The translations under genes were made by a program, and so were the position numbers. The notes under the pieces are model-generated. The model was not told where the DNA came from, searched no databases, and saw nothing but the letters and a program-made list of their open reading frames with translations. From an uncultured Porphyromonadaceae bacterium (GTDB lineage Bacteria > Bacteroidota > Bacteroidia > Bacteroidales > Muribaculaceae), in NCBI GenBank assembly GCA_900548705.1, contig URLF01000041.1, positions 1 through 23,056 of the forward strand: a DNA stretch of 23,056 nt, read 5' to 3'. Positions 22,980 to 23,056 of the stretch are shown here, one piece after another; within the stretch, counting starts at the first letter, position 1, and every line of letters starts with the position of its first letter.

Positions 22980-23056
22980 ATCTTCTGATTTTGTGTATAA
23001 AATTATTACTGTCCGCTAAACCCTAAAGTAGTGAGTCCAACTTCATGAAAAGCAGA

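Larger units (their letters stand above)
21182..23056 (+). mobile_element. IS1182-family insertion sequence (right end not resolved)
   Basis: The element carries one intact IS1182-type transposase with its own promoter and upstream hairpins. The left boundary is estimated from the hairpin at 21182-21218 and the drop in GC content; it may lie slightly further in or out. A weak inverted match exists between AAGTTTGGAC (21199-21208) and GTCCAACTT (23035-23043), which could mark terminal repeats, but it is too short to define the ends. No target duplication could be identified. Confidence 0.65.

Overview
The window looks like a Bacteroidota chromosome, most likely order Bacteroidales and possibly Muribaculaceae. 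The support is as follows: gene starts lack obvious Shine-Dalgarno sequences; several intergenic regions carry the Bacteroidota promoter pattern (TTTG, 19-21 bases, TAnnTTTG); the order ileS - dksA/traR-like - lspA - DUF4296 lipoprotein is familiar from Bacteroidales; and the ECF sigma / DUF6249-like / small membrane protein group is of a type seen in this phylum. Base composition is GC-rich by eye, apart from one strongly AT-rich stretch (about 21070-21340) at an insertion sequence. The family assignment is inference. No rRNA, tRNA or CRISPR array was seen.

Layout. 1-887 (+): the 3' end of a short-chain dehydrogenase, then a Nudix hydrolase of the ADP-ribose pyrophosphatase type. 895-966: a 33-bp near-perfect hairpin between convergent genes. 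983-2831 (-): grpE-dnaJ chaperone pair. 2909-3736 (-): ispE of the MEP isoprenoid pathway. 3963-5945 (+): an exported DUF6249-like membrane protein, an ECF sigma factor and a two-helix membrane protein. 5989-10027 (+): one promoter followed by an alpha/beta hydrolase, a membrane-anchored MurF-type Mur ligase, an ATP-grasp D-Ala-D-Ala-ligase-family enzyme and a translationally coupled 105-residue protein of unknown function. 10021-15926 (-): ileS, a cysteine-free DksA/TraR-like protein, lspA and a DUF4296 lipoprotein. 16165-18628 (-): a YpfJ-type zinc metallopeptidase and dnaB, closed by an intrinsic terminator. 18763-20844 (+): glutamine-dependent NAD+ synthetase. 20845-21341: nested inverted repeats, then the AT-rich left side of an IS1182-family element whose intact transposase fills 21342-22979. 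The right end of the IS is not resolved before the window ends.

Most of the window is housekeeping: chaperones, isoprenoid and NAD synthesis, replication, tRNA charging and lipoprotein processing. The least ordinary part is the hydrolase / membrane Mur ligase / atypical ligase / small protein operon. It has the logic of a D-Ala-D-Ala ligation and attachment pathway, but its ligase carries an unusual C-terminal motif and its Mur ligase a five-helix membrane domain. Whether this is ordinary peptidoglycan synthesis or a parallel pathway cannot be decided from the sequence alone. The other places worth a second look are the two intergenic palindrome systems and the insulated start of the insertion sequence.
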